DNA of 42,483 nt from Lachnospiraceae bacterium (GTDB lineage Bacteria > Bacillota > Clostridia > Lachnospirales > Lachnospiraceae). This document shows, piece after piece, positions 22,618 through 31,421 of this stretch. The DNA is taken from assembly GCA_024687125.1 (NCBI GenBank), contig JAILFA010000078.1, positions 1 to 42,483 on the forward strand, given 5' to 3'. The notes beneath the pieces were generated by a model. The model was not told the origin of the DNA. It was given only the letters and a program-made list of their open reading frames with translations, and did no database searches. A program made the position numbers and the translations under genes. Within the stretch, counting starts at the first letter, position 1, and every line of letters starts with the position of its first letter.

Positions 22618-23265
22618 TTATGACAGTGTGTTTAAAACCTCCGGGATGTCCGCCGGCAGCCCGGCGATCCTGTCCGCCCCGGAAGCCTCCAGCTCCTCCC
22701 GCGATCCGTATCCGTACAGCACGCCGATGCTCCGGATGCCCGCGGCCGCGGCGCCGTCGATATCAAAGCACCGGTCCCCGATCATCACGGCTTCGGAAGG
22801 TTCCGCCTGAAAACGCTTCAGAGCGGCCCTGATCAGTTTTTCCTTGTCCGAGGAGTGGTCGTCGGGCGTGGGACCGACGATCGCGCCAAGATACTGCCGG
22901 ATCCCGAAATGCTCCAGAACTCTCTCCGCCGTGTGCTGCGGCTTGGACGTTACGACCACATGACTGAGCCCCGCCTCCCGCAGCTGCTCCATCACTTCGG
23001 GCACGCCGTCGTAGACAGCCGCGTCAAACAGGCCCGTGTCCTCATACAGTTCGCGGTAATACTCGATCGCCCGATCGGCGTCCTCCGGCGACATATGTGC
23101 TCTGTTCGTAAAGGAATCAAAAAGAGACGGTCCGATGAACTTTCTGATCTCGCTCTCCGGAATCGTCACTCCCATCCTGTCCAGCGCATACCGCACCGAC
23201 GAGAGGACACCTCCCTCGGATTTTATGATCGTGCCGTCCAGATCCCAAAAGATAAATCTGATCAT
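22618..23265 (-). CDS. HAD-family phosphatase (phosphoglycolate phosphatase-like)
   Basis: This 215-residue hydrolase has motif I FWDLDGTII (Asp8, Asp10), a helical cap, motif II Thr/Ser in VVTSKP, motif III Lys in SSDKEKLI and motif IV GDRCFDIDGA. It matches the Gph/PGMB-like subfamily. Substrates are likely small phosphomonoesters. A strong promoter (TTGACG-17-TAAAAT) lies just upstream, and it leads the HAD-corA transcript. Confidence 0.88.
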   Translation of the reverse strand: MIRFIFWDLDGTIIKSEGGVLSSVRYALDRMGVTIPESEIRKFIGPSLFDSFTNRAHMSPEDADRAIEYYRELYEDTGLFDAAVYDGVPEVMEQLREAGLSHVVVTSKPQHTAERVLEHFGIRQYLGAIVGPTPDDHSSDKEKLIRAALKRFQAEPSEAVMIGDRCFDIDGAAAAGIRSIGVLYGYGSREELEASGADRIAGLPADIPEVLNTLS

Positions 23266-23317
23266 TTTCTGCCTGTCATTCCTTTCGGTGCGTACTTCTT
23301 CTGATCAGTACCTTTCG

Positions 23318-23346
23318 ATTTTACTGTCTCGTCAGCGATCCGTCAA
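23318..23346 (-). promoter_or_regulatory. sigma-A promoter for the HAD-corA transcript
   Basis: On the minus strand, -35 TTGACG (23341-23346) and -10 TAAAAT (23318-23323) are separated by exactly 17 bp, about 55 bp before the HAD ATG. The -35 overlaps the TGA stop of the upstream MATE gene. Confidence 0.65.
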
Positions 23347-24707
23347 TCCCGTTCCTCTCCTGTATTCTGATGCATGATGGTTCCGCGGAAATGGATGAAA
23401 TAGCGCAGCCACGCAGTCACGCCGCTGATCATCCACACGATGCCCGACGACCACCAGATGCCGGCAGCGCCGAAGCCGAGAAACGATGTCATGAGGACCG
23501 GCACCGTGAAGCGTCCGATGACCTCCACGATGCCGTTAAAAAGTGCGAAGAAGGCGTCGCCCACGCCGGTCAGAAGGCCGCGCACGACGTAGATCACCCC
23601 GAGCGTGATGTAGAAGAGACTCGTGATCCTGAGGCCCGCCGCTCCCAGATCGCGGATCTCCGCGTCCGTCACAAAGATGCCGGCGATCGCACCGCCCAGT
23701 GTCTGCATCACGAGGACCATCACCGCCGTGATAATGGTCATGAGCAGCAGACCGCGCCGGTAGCCAGCAAGGACACGGTCGTTCTTTTTCGCGCCGAAGT
23801 TCTGCCCGCAATAGGTGGAAAGAGAAGCGCCGAGCGTCATATACGGCTGATGGATGAACTGCTCGATCCTGCTCGTCGCCGTAAACGCAGCTACGACGAC
23901 TGTGCCAAAGGAATTGACGACGCGCTGCAGGGCCATCGAGGAGATCGCGATCAGTCCGAACTGAAGGGAAAGTGGTACGCCCAGGCGGACGATCCGAAAG
24001 ACCATCTTGCCGCTGATGGAAAAATCACTCCTGCGGAACCGGAAATAGGGATTCCGGTAATGTGCATAGATGCCGCACGCGACAGCAGCGGCGCACTGTG
24101 CGATCGCCGTTGCGACTGCCGCACCGCGGATCCCCATCCCCAGATAGTAGACAAACACAAAATCCAGACCGACATTGAGGATCGTCGACAGGATCAGAAA
24201 GTACAGGGGCGAGCGGGAATCTCCCAGCGCACGCAGCATCGAGGAGAGATAGTTGTAAATGGAGACAAAAAAGAGACTGATGCACATGACCCGGATATAC
24301 GAGACAGCGTCCGCGAGGATCCCCTCGGGCGTACTGAGGAGCCTGAGCAGCTGCGGTGCCGTGATATAGCCGATACTGCCGAAGAACACCGGGACCAGGA
24401 GCATGATAAAGCCTGTGTTGACGATGCAGTTCCTGACATTGTCATCATCGCGGGCACCGAAATACTGGGACACGACGATACCGCCGCCTCCGCCGATCCC
24501 GTTGCACAATGCAAAGAACAGAAAGGTGACCGACGCCGTCGACCCCACCGCCGCAAGGGCTTCGGGACCGATCAGACGTCCGACGATGATCGAGTCAGCC
24601 AGATTATAGATCTGCTGAAAAATATTACCGATGAGTGCGGGGATCGCGAACAGGATGAGATGTCTGACCGGGCTCCCCTCGGTCATATCTGTGACACCGG
24701 TCTTCAC
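23343..24707 (-). CDS. MATE family efflux transporter
   Basis: This 454-residue, ~12-TM MATE protein starts MKTGVTDMTEGSPVRHLILFAIPALIGN with FQQIYNLADSIIVGR, a hallmark of the DinF/NorM-like Clostridia group. Its second half has QPYMTLGASLSTYCGQNFGAKK. Its ATG overlaps the aldo/keto reductase stop by 4 bp, so it is cotranslated. It is not especially close to the other MATE protein in the window. The substrate is unknown. Confidence 0.93.
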   Translation of the reverse strand: MKTGVTDMTEGSPVRHLILFAIPALIGNIFQQIYNLADSIIVGRLIGPEALAAVGSTASVTFLFFALCNGIGGGGGIVVSQYFGARDDDNVRNCIVNTGFIMLLVPVFFGSIGYITAPQLLRLLSTPEGILADAVSYIRVMCISLFFVSIYNYLSSMLRALGDSRSPLYFLILSTILNVGLDFVFVYYLGMGIRGAAVATAIAQCAAAVACGIYAHYRNPYFRFRRSDFSISGKMVFRIVRLGVPLSLQFGLIAISSMALQRVVNSFGTVVVAAFTATSRIEQFIHQPYMTLGASLSTYCGQNFGAKKNDRVLAGYRRGLLLMTIITAVMVLVMQTLGGAIAGIFVTDAEIRDLGAAGLRITSLFYITLGVIYVVRGLLTGVGDAFFALFNGIVEVIGRFTVPVLMTSFLGFGAAGIWWSSGIVWMISGVTAWLRYFIHFRGTIMHQNTGEERD

Positions 24708-25816
24708 AGCAGTGCCGCAGCCTCCCTAAGAAGTTCAATGATCGGCAGGTGCTGCGGGCATACGCTCTCGCACTGTCCGCAGGCAATGCAGTCGTCCGCA
24801 CGGCCGCTGTGTGTCACAAGCTGCGCGTAGGCGTCCTTGGTGTACTGGTCCCCGCTCTGCCGGCGCAGCGTGTTCACCATGCGGAAGATATCGGGGATAC
24901 TGATCTGCTGCGGGCATCCGTCCGTGCAGTAGCGGCAGGCAGTGCAGCCGATCTGCGGCACGCTGACGAGTCCCTGCGTCACCTCGTTGACAAGGGAGCG
25001 TTCCTCTTCGGTGAGCGGCTCAAACCCGGTAAAGGTCTTCAGATTGTCCGCCATCTGCGCGTCGTTCGACATTCCGGAGAGGATCGTCGCCACACCCGGG
25101 AGCGACGCGACAAAGCGCAGTGCCCAGGAAGCCGCGCTGGCATCAGGGCGCACCGCCTGATACTTTTTCATCAGATCCTCGGGAAGGTTCGCCAGTGTCC
25201 CGCCCTTGACAGGCTCCATGACGATGATCGGGATGTTCCGGTCGCGCAGGATCTCGTAGAGCCTCTGCGAACGGACCTCCGGATTCGTCCAGTCGAGATA
25301 GTTGAGCTGGATCTGCACAAATTCGATCTCCGGGTGCACGTCGAGGATCCTGACGAGCAGCTCCGGGCTTCCGTGGAACGAAAAGCCGAAGTGTCTGATC
25401 TTCCCGGCATCGCGCATCCGCACGCCCCATTCATACGCATGGTACTTATCATACTGATCCGCCTTGTCCTCGGCGATTGCATGGAGCAGATAGTAATCAA
25501 AATAGTCGACGCCGGCACGCTCCAGCTGAATGTTAAAGAGACGGTCCAGGTCGGATTCCTGTTTCACCTCCCAGATCGGCATCTTGGTGGCGAGCGTGAA
25601 GCTGTCACGCGGATGGCGTTTGACGATCGCTTCCCGGGCGGCCACCTCGGACTTGCCTCCGTGATAGACATAGGCGGTGTCAAAATAATTGAGTCCGGCC
25701 TCCAGATAGGCATCCGCCATGCGGCAGACCTGTTCCAGATCGATCTCACCGTCCTTTTCCGGCAGACGCATCAGACCGAATCCCAGTTTCGGCATCTTCG
25801 TGATATCAACCATCAT
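24704..25816 (-). CDS. aldo/keto reductase with C-terminal 4Fe-4S ferredoxin domain
   Basis: This 370-residue protein has an AKR barrel (~1-270) with the catalytic tetrad Asp46, Tyr51, Lys78 and His112. A C-terminal domain has two clusters of cysteines, CTACRYCTDGCP and CIACGQCESVCP, as in two 4Fe-4S ferredoxin modules. This fused family is common in anaerobic Clostridia and probably uses ferredoxin-linked rather than only NADPH-linked electrons. The ribosome site is GGAAGGAGGC. It leads an operon with the MATE transporter. The substrate aldehyde or ketone is not visible. Confidence 0.93.
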   Translation of the reverse strand: MMVDITKMPKLGFGLMRLPEKDGEIDLEQVCRMADAYLEAGLNYFDTAYVYHGGKSEVAAREAIVKRHPRDSFTLATKMPIWEVKQESDLDRLFNIQLERAGVDYFDYYLLHAIAEDKADQYDKYHAYEWGVRMRDAGKIRHFGFSFHGSPELLVRILDVHPEIEFVQIQLNYLDWTNPEVRSQRLYEILRDRNIPIIVMEPVKGGTLANLPEDLMKKYQAVRPDASAASWALRFVASLPGVATILSGMSNDAQMADNLKTFTGFEPLTEEERSLVNEVTQGLVSVPQIGCTACRYCTDGCPQQISIPDIFRMVNTLRRQSGDQYTKDAYAQLVTHSGRADDCIACGQCESVCPQHLPIIELLREAAALL

Positions 25817-25845
25817 AGCCTCCTTCCCCCGATACAGGTTCTTTT

Positions 25846-25851
25846 ATTATA
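25846..25851 (-). promoter_or_regulatory. -10 element for the aldo/keto reductase operon
   Basis: A perfect TATAAT on the minus strand lies about 30 bp before the AKR ATG. The -35 position is weak. It lies back to back with the promoter of the 7TM gene in a 208-bp divergent gap. Confidence 0.5.
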
Positions 25852-25932
25852 CACCATATCTGATCCGAGACACCTCATTCCCGGAATGTACAGTTATCAT
25901 TTTTTGCGCAGTGAGTGTCATCAAAATTTCGA

Positions 25933-25962
25933 TTGAAAGTTCACGGCATCCTGTGTTAAAAT
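25933..25962 (+). promoter_or_regulatory. promoter for the 7TM/HD-GYP operon
   Basis: -35 TTGAAA (25933-25938), 18 bp, and -10 TAAAAT (25957-25962) with a TG extension at 25954-25955. The start site would be near 25969, giving a leader of about 55 bases before the TTG at 26025. Confidence 0.55.
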
Positions 25963-26024
25963 AACATCAAATGCGGCTATTTAGCTCCGCGCCGCATGGG
26001 GGACATTTACCCGGAGGAGAAAAG

Positions 26025-27050
26025 TTGCTCTATATCATCTGTTTTGCAGTATCGCTCATACTGCTGCTCATCCTGGCCTCCTACGAAAAGGCCGTAGATA
26101 TCCATATGACGATCCTGGCTGTCCTGATCACGGTCGGCTGCGGCGGGTATTACGCGCTGTCCGTCGCGCATAATCTCGAGGAGGCGATCCTCGCCAACAA
26201 GATCATCTACGTGACCGGGTGCTTTTCGCCGCTCCTTGTTCTGCTCATCATCTGCGGCATCTGCCGGATACCGGTCCCGAAACCCGTGCGGCTCATCCTG
26301 TACCTGCTGCAGATCTTCACCTATTTCGCCGTCTGGACGATCGGCTCAAGCAGCCTGTTCTATAAATATGTGGAATTTCACCAGGGGGCTGCCGGCGGCT
26401 ACCTGGTCAAGACCTACGGCCCTCTCCACGGACTCTATCTGATCACACTGCTCCTGTATACCCTGGCATCGATCGCTGTCGGCCTGTACTCACTTAACCG
26501 CAGCAATATCGTCAGCCGTTTCAATGTCTATGCACTCCTGTTTGCCGATCTGATCGCCGTTGGCATCTATCTGATGGAGCGGATGATCCATCTGCAGTTC
26601 GATCTGATGCCGGTCATCTTTTCCTCCGGTGCCTGCATCTATCTTGTTCTGCTCCTGAGGCTGGCCAGCTTTTCGATCTACAACAACCGGAATCTCCTCG
26701 ACGAAAGGATCCGGGATACGGCTTACATCTTCTTCAGCAAAAACCTGAAATATATGGGCTGCAGCGACTGCGCGACCGAGCTCTTCCCGGAACTTTCCCA
26801 GTGGAAGCTCGAGGAAAAGATCCCCGGGAGCGGCGGACGGTTCAACACCTTTCTGCGCCAGCCTCTGCTGAACTATACCAAGGAGGGCGAACAGGCCTCT
26901 CCCGTGAGCCATACCTATACCTACAAAGACCGTGTCTATCGCTATGAGATCGCTCCGCTCCTCAAGGGGAACCGGAGAATGGGCGGCTATGCGATCCAGG
27001 TGGTGGATGTGACCGATCTTCTGACCGCAACGAACGAGGCCGCAGAATGA
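26025..27050 (+). CDS. 7TM sensor protein with PAS-like domain, no output domain
   Basis: This 341-residue protein has seven to eight N-terminal TM segments (~1-215), like the 7TM module found at the head of some histidine kinases and cyclases. A PAS-like domain follows (~225-335: AYIFFSKNLKYMGCSDCATELFPEL and a beta hairpin ending GYAIQVVDVTDL). It then stops with no kinase, GGDEF or HD domain. I chose TTG at 26025 because GGAGGAG lies 5 bp before it and the frame's upstream ATG (25971) would sit at the transcript start. Its stop overlaps the start of the HD-GYP gene as ATGA. The pair probably acts as a split receptor and output, an inference from coupling and missing domains. Confidence 0.8.
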   Translation: MLYIICFAVSLILLLILASYEKAVDIHMTILAVLITVGCGGYYALSVAHNLEEAILANKIIYVTGCFSPLLVLLIICGICRIPVPKPVRLILYLLQIFTYFAVWTIGSSSLFYKYVEFHQGAAGGYLVKTYGPLHGLYLITLLLYTLASIAVGLYSLNRSNIVSRFNVYALLFADLIAVGIYLMERMIHLQFDLMPVIFSSGACIYLVLLLRLASFSIYNNRNLLDERIRDTAYIFFSKNLKYMGCSDCATELFPELSQWKLEEKIPGSGGRFNTFLRQPLLNYTKEGEQASPVSHTYTYKDRVYRYEIAPLLKGNRRMGGYAIQVVDVTDLLTATNEAAE

Positions 27051-29305
27051 AGCAGGAACGCAAAAACCGCATCATCCGGATCCTCGAGGAGTTCCTGAAG
27101 ATCGGCGTACTCTTCATGCTGACGATCTCAATCGTGATCATGGGGATCGCCTTCTTTGATACGAACACGAAGGGCGAGGCACCGGTCGGCGACTTTTCGA
27201 CCAGGGACTTCAACTACGGCTGGCGGATCGAAGGGGAAAACCATCTCTGGACAACTACTCTCCCAACTGAGCTTGACAGGAAGCCCGGGGAAATGACCAT
27301 CATGGTCAATACGCTTCCGTCGGACATCGGCGACGGGATGAAACTCATGATCCGCTCCGCGATGGAGGATGTCTACATCTATGTCAGCGGCGAGGAACGG
27401 GCCGTTTATGCCTCCGAGCGGATCGATGGCATGAACTATTATCTCCCGAGCGCCTATGTGGTAGCGGATCTGTACAGAGCGGACCGGGGACAGGAGGTCC
27501 GGATCCTGATCCGCCATAAGACAGCCGGCATCATCAACGGTGTGCGGATCGCGCACGGCAACGATGCCTGGTTTTCGATCATCGAGAACGGACTTCCCGT
27601 CATTTCCGCCGCGTCCATCGTGCTGATCCTGGGCCTTGTCCTGCTCATCGCCGTTCTTTTCCTCGGCAGGACCCTGTCGGTCGGTGCGATCCGGCAGCTC
27701 TCGCTCCTCATGATCAACACGGCACTCTGGGTCATCAGCGAATCCTCGATCCGGCAGTTCATCTTCCTGCGCCCTTCCCTCTCCCAGTATTACGCCTATC
27801 TGCTGGTGGAGATGATTGGCGCCTTTGCCTGCATGTATTTCGACGAAGTGCAGCACCGCGCCTACCATAAAGCCTACCTCGTCTGCGAATCTCTGGTCTT
27901 TTTCCAGATCATCGCGAACATCCTGCTGCACACCAGCGGAGTCATGCCTCTCTATCGCACCATACTGGTCTCGCATATCTGGACCGCTGTCTGTGCCGTC
28001 GTATCGATCGTCTGCATCATTAAGGATATCCTGAACGGCCGGCATCGGGAATACCGGATCACGATGATCGGCATGATCTCCTTTGTCTTACTGGCGCTTG
28101 TGGAGCTGGCGGGGTTCTATGTAAACCGCTTCGGCGTATTCGGCACCTGGATCTGCATTGCCCTGATCGTGCTCATGACGACAACCGTCATCCAGACGGT
28201 CTATGACGCGGTCAATGCCTTTGCGAAAAAAGAGAAGACCCAGATGGCCATGACGATCAACACGCTCGAGACAATCTCCGGCGCCATCGATGCCCGGGAT
28301 GAGTACACAGGCGGTCACTCGGAGCGCGTAGGTCTCTATGCCAGCCGGCTGGCCAGGGAAATGGCGGCGGAATATGATCTGTCCGAGGAAGATATCCTGC
28401 GGGTGCACTACATCGGGCTTGTCCACGACATCGGCAAGATCGGCGTGGCAGACAATGTACTCAACAAATCGGGGCTCCTCACCGAGGAAGAATTCAGCCT
28501 GATGAAGAAGCACACCGAGATCGGCTATGAGATCATGAGCTCCCTGGGAGAAAGCATCGACGGTCTGCTGGACGGTATCCGCTATCACCACGAGCGTTTT
28601 GACGGCAGGGGGTATCCCGACGGGCTGTCCGACACGGATATCCCGCTCATCGCCCGGATCCTGAGCATCGCGGACAGCTACGACGCCATGACGAGCAACC
28701 GCGTCTACCGGAACCGCCTCACGGATGAACAGGTCCGCGCAGAGTTCCGCAGATGTACCGGCACTCAGTTCGATCCCGCTCTCACGGAAATCTTTCTGGG
28801 ACTTCTGGAAAAGGGCGAACTCAGCACCTATACCGTCAACGGTGCCGCAGCGGATGCAGTCGGCACGGTCCGGATGTCCTCACTCCTCGACACAAGACTC
28901 CAGCAGGATCTGCTGCGCGGCGTAGAAGTAGAGAGCCCGTCCCATGTACGGATGCTCTGCTACCTGATGAAGCTGATGGAAAAGAAAGGGAAAGACTACG
29001 ATGTCTTCTTCATCACCCGTGAAGAAGTCCCCATGGCTCCTCCTGTGATGCGGGATTTCGGCACTTCCATCGGGACCGATGTCGGGACACGCGAGACGCA
29101 GTCCATACTGACCTCACAGCTAAAAGATCACATCTCCCCGCATGACGTCAACATCCGCTATACCGCAAAGCAGAGCATCATCGCCCTGTACGACAGAAAT
29201 GACGAGCAGATCGAGCACTTTTTCCAGAGGCTTGCCAAAGTCTGCCCGCACACGCAGGTGGAGAAGCTGGGAGAAAGCGTCGCGGAGAACAGCGCACAGA
29301 AATGA
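27047..29305 (+). CDS. membrane HD-GYP c-di-GMP phosphodiesterase
   Basis: This 752-residue protein has TM1 (~17-35), an extracytoplasmic domain (~36-180), a cluster of TM segments (~185-385), then HD-GYP (~405-590). Its motifs are GGHSERV, LVHDIGKIGV (His460-Asp461), HHERFDGRGYPDG (GYP 522-524) and ADSYDAMTSNR, so metal-binding residues appear complete. HD-GYP enzymes hydrolyse c-di-GMP to pGpG or GMP. The C-terminal ~130 residues (VFFIT, then ISPHDVNIRY and FFQRL) fit the shape of a GGDEF domain without its motifs, a possible degenerate GTP or partner-binding domain. It is coupled to the 7TM-PAS protein by a 4-bp overlap. Confidence 0.9.
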   Translation: MKQERKNRIIRILEEFLKIGVLFMLTISIVIMGIAFFDTNTKGEAPVGDFSTRDFNYGWRIEGENHLWTTTLPTELDRKPGEMTIMVNTLPSDIGDGMKLMIRSAMEDVYIYVSGEERAVYASERIDGMNYYLPSAYVVADLYRADRGQEVRILIRHKTAGIINGVRIAHGNDAWFSIIENGLPVISAASIVLILGLVLLIAVLFLGRTLSVGAIRQLSLLMINTALWVISESSIRQFIFLRPSLSQYYAYLLVEMIGAFACMYFDEVQHRAYHKAYLVCESLVFFQIIANILLHTSGVMPLYRTILVSHIWTAVCAVVSIVCIIKDILNGRHREYRITMIGMISFVLLALVELAGFYVNRFGVFGTWICIALIVLMTTTVIQTVYDAVNAFAKKEKTQMAMTINTLETISGAIDARDEYTGGHSERVGLYASRLAREMAAEYDLSEEDILRVHYIGLVHDIGKIGVADNVLNKSGLLTEEEFSLMKKHTEIGYEIMSSLGESIDGLLDGIRYHHERFDGRGYPDGLSDTDIPLIARILSIADSYDAMTSNRVYRNRLTDEQVRAEFRRCTGTQFDPALTEIFLGLLEKGELSTYTVNGAAADAVGTVRMSSLLDTRLQQDLLRGVEVESPSHVRMLCYLMKLMEKKGKDYDVFFITREEVPMAPPVMRDFGTSIGTDVGTRETQSILTSQLKDHISPHDVNIRYTAKQSIIALYDRNDEQIEHFFQRLAKVCPHTQVEKLGESVAENSAQK

Positions 29306-29311
29306 TCCCGC

Positions 29312-31372
29312 TCACAGCGTCAGCCTGCCCTCGATATCGTTATAGTCAAAGACGTATTTCGATCCGTCCCGCATCACCAGTCTGAGCGTCCCATAGATCC
29401 CCGGGTTTTCAGCGACATCTCCCCCGATCTCACGGATCGGAAAGATCTCATCCTCGCTGAAATCCACACCATCCTCACGCGTGATCACCTGCGAGAGAAA
29501 GACACAGGGCTCTGACGCATCGTATTGCCTCTGCATCTCCCCCCGCGCACGGATGATGATCGAACACCTGCTGTCCGGGTTGGTACCTTCGCTGTGGACG
29601 ATCTCCAGCTCCGTAAAGCCGTTCCAGATCGTCATCGCCATCTGCCTGGGCCTGCCGCAGGCATCCTGTCCGGTGAGCACGACCGCCTGCGCCCCGTCCC
29701 TGCTCAGACGTCTGATCTGCGTACCGTTGTCCGGGAAGCCATAGGAACCGAGCGTGACCGTCGTCGGCCGCTTGAACAGGCGCAGCCTGTCAGCGCGCAG
29801 GATCCCGTACGGGACCGGCAGATCCGCAAGGACCGCCGCCTGCATCCAGTGCGTTTCCACCTCCCTGCGGAAGCCGAAATACGCTTTCCGGTACAGGACA
29901 CCGTCCCGCACGCCGGCGTAAAAAACGGCATTTGCACGTTCTTCTTTCTCTCCCAGCCGATCAAGCAGCACATACTGCCTCGCATCGCTGCTGTCCCAGG
30001 GATACTTCGTATTATACTCAAGCTTAGCGTAATTCCACATGCCGTGCAGATCGTCCGGTGCCTTCATCACCTTGGCGCTGCGCAGGATCGTCTCCCCGTT
30101 TGCAGGGTGATTCGTAAAGACAAGCCCGGGACCGTCCAGAACCGTCTCATGAACCTCCCCCGGCCCCCACATCTCCCATTCGCCTTCGTTTTCCACGGCC
30201 CTCCAGAAGAGATGATCGGCGGGCAGATGCAGGCACAGGAACGCTTTACCGAGCCAGAACGGCGATTCCGCGCAGGAGTATCCCTGCACCAGCGGCGTGA
30301 ACTGTCCGTAAAACCCGAGAGACGGGACGCCGCCGGCGAGCAGGTCATCCCTTGACAGAAACTGCAGCAGAGCGCCCGAACAGATGCGGCGCACCCAGCC
30401 GAGCCTGCGTTCGTTGTTCGCAAGCACGGAATCCCGGAGGAACAGGTTCCCGTCAAAGGCACTGGTGGCGGCATTGCGGTAGATGCAGCTGCGCCCCCAC
30501 ATGTTGACCCAGCCGTCCCGGTCAAAGATTCCGGCGTAAGTCCGCATCAGTTCATTGGAATTCTTCTCAAACGCCGATGCGATCTGCGGCAGATGCTCAT
30601 AGCCGTACCACCGGTTCCAGAGCGGTGCGTAGAAATTAAAAGCCCAGCAGGAGTAATAGTCGAAGCACTGGCCGTCTCGATACCAGCCCTGTCCCGCATA
30701 CCAAGCGAGGATCGCCTGCGCATGCTCGAGCATGATATTCTCATCGATGTCGTAACCGTGGCGCCCAAGGAACGCCAGATCGAGCATATTGAACAACCGC
30801 CAGTTCTGTGGCACCGTGTTGGCATGGGCATAGCCTGACAGAAAGGCCGCGACCGCATCCTTTTCCTGCTGTGAAAAAGAGTCCCACAGGACTTCCTCGC
30901 ACATGGCAAGGCCGATCACGAGCGCACAGGTCTCCACCGTCTGCTGATAGGGGCGGAACGGATCCGGATCACCGGTGAGCGCCTTCATATCCTCATAGCT
31001 GCCTGCGTACTCATCGCTCTGCGGCTCTGCGCACGCCCGCAGGATATGCAGCTTGTAGTACTCTTTCAGCGGGATATTTCCGATCACGAGATCCGGTTCA
31101 TCGGCCAAAAGCACAGAAGCGATAAAGAGGGTCCGTGTCAGCCCCTCAAAGATCTCCGCCCTGCGCTGCGCCTCCTGCGCCCCCGGCGGATCCTGCAGAT
31201 GGGGATAGGTCACTTTCATCTCGGTCCTTTTTGCGAGCGGCGGATCGTCGACGCCGGACAGGTTTTCAAAAAGCCCCTTCAGCAGATACTTGCCGGCTGC
31301 GCGCCAGCTCTCGCGGGTCATCCCCGTAAAGGGGCTGAGGCTCTTATCTCCGTACTTTACCGTATATCCCAT
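29312..31372 (-). CDS. DUF2264-domain protein, putative glycan-processing enzyme
   Basis: This 686-residue soluble protein matches DUF2264 proteins: MTRESWRAAGKYLLKG, an alpha/alpha barrel-like first half (~1-380) with NWRLFNMLDLAFLGRHGY, GWYRDGQCFDYYSCWAFNFY and YGQFTPLVQGYSCAESPFW, and a beta-rich second half. It has no signal peptide. DUF2264 genes commonly sit in loci for uronic-acid polysaccharides; catalysis is not established as far as I know. I chose the ATG at 31372: GGAGG lies 10 bp ahead, and the frame's longer start runs into a terminator. It lies downstream of GH88 behind that terminator. It converges with the HD-GYP gene, 6 bp apart. Confidence 0.82.
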   Translation of the reverse strand: MGYTVKYGDKSLSPFTGMTRESWRAAGKYLLKGLFENLSGVDDPPLAKRTEMKVTYPHLQDPPGAQEAQRRAEIFEGLTRTLFIASVLLADEPDLVIGNIPLKEYYKLHILRACAEPQSDEYAGSYEDMKALTGDPDPFRPYQQTVETCALVIGLAMCEEVLWDSFSQQEKDAVAAFLSGYAHANTVPQNWRLFNMLDLAFLGRHGYDIDENIMLEHAQAILAWYAGQGWYRDGQCFDYYSCWAFNFYAPLWNRWYGYEHLPQIASAFEKNSNELMRTYAGIFDRDGWVNMWGRSCIYRNAATSAFDGNLFLRDSVLANNERRLGWVRRICSGALLQFLSRDDLLAGGVPSLGFYGQFTPLVQGYSCAESPFWLGKAFLCLHLPADHLFWRAVENEGEWEMWGPGEVHETVLDGPGLVFTNHPANGETILRSAKVMKAPDDLHGMWNYAKLEYNTKYPWDSSDARQYVLLDRLGEKEERANAVFYAGVRDGVLYRKAYFGFRREVETHWMQAAVLADLPVPYGILRADRLRLFKRPTTVTLGSYGFPDNGTQIRRLSRDGAQAVVLTGQDACGRPRQMAMTIWNGFTELEIVHSEGTNPDSRCSIIIRARGEMQRQYDASEPCVFLSQVITREDGVDFSEDEIFPIREIGGDVAENPGIYGTLRLVMRDGSKYVFDYNDIEGRLTL

Positions 31373-31391
31373 CAATAAATACCTCCGTTCA

Positions 31392-31417
31392 AAAAGGACG
31401 ACCTTTGTCGTCCTTTT
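31392..31417 (-). terminator. intrinsic terminator between GH88 and DUF2264 genes
   Basis: GGACGAC and GTCGTCC pair over a four-base loop, flanked by A and T runs that extend the stem. On the minus strand a run of five T follows. It lies entirely within the 49-bp gap between two genes otherwise arranged as one operon, so it probably attenuates expression of the downstream DUF2264 gene. Confidence 0.75.
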
Positions 31418-31421
31418 CACT

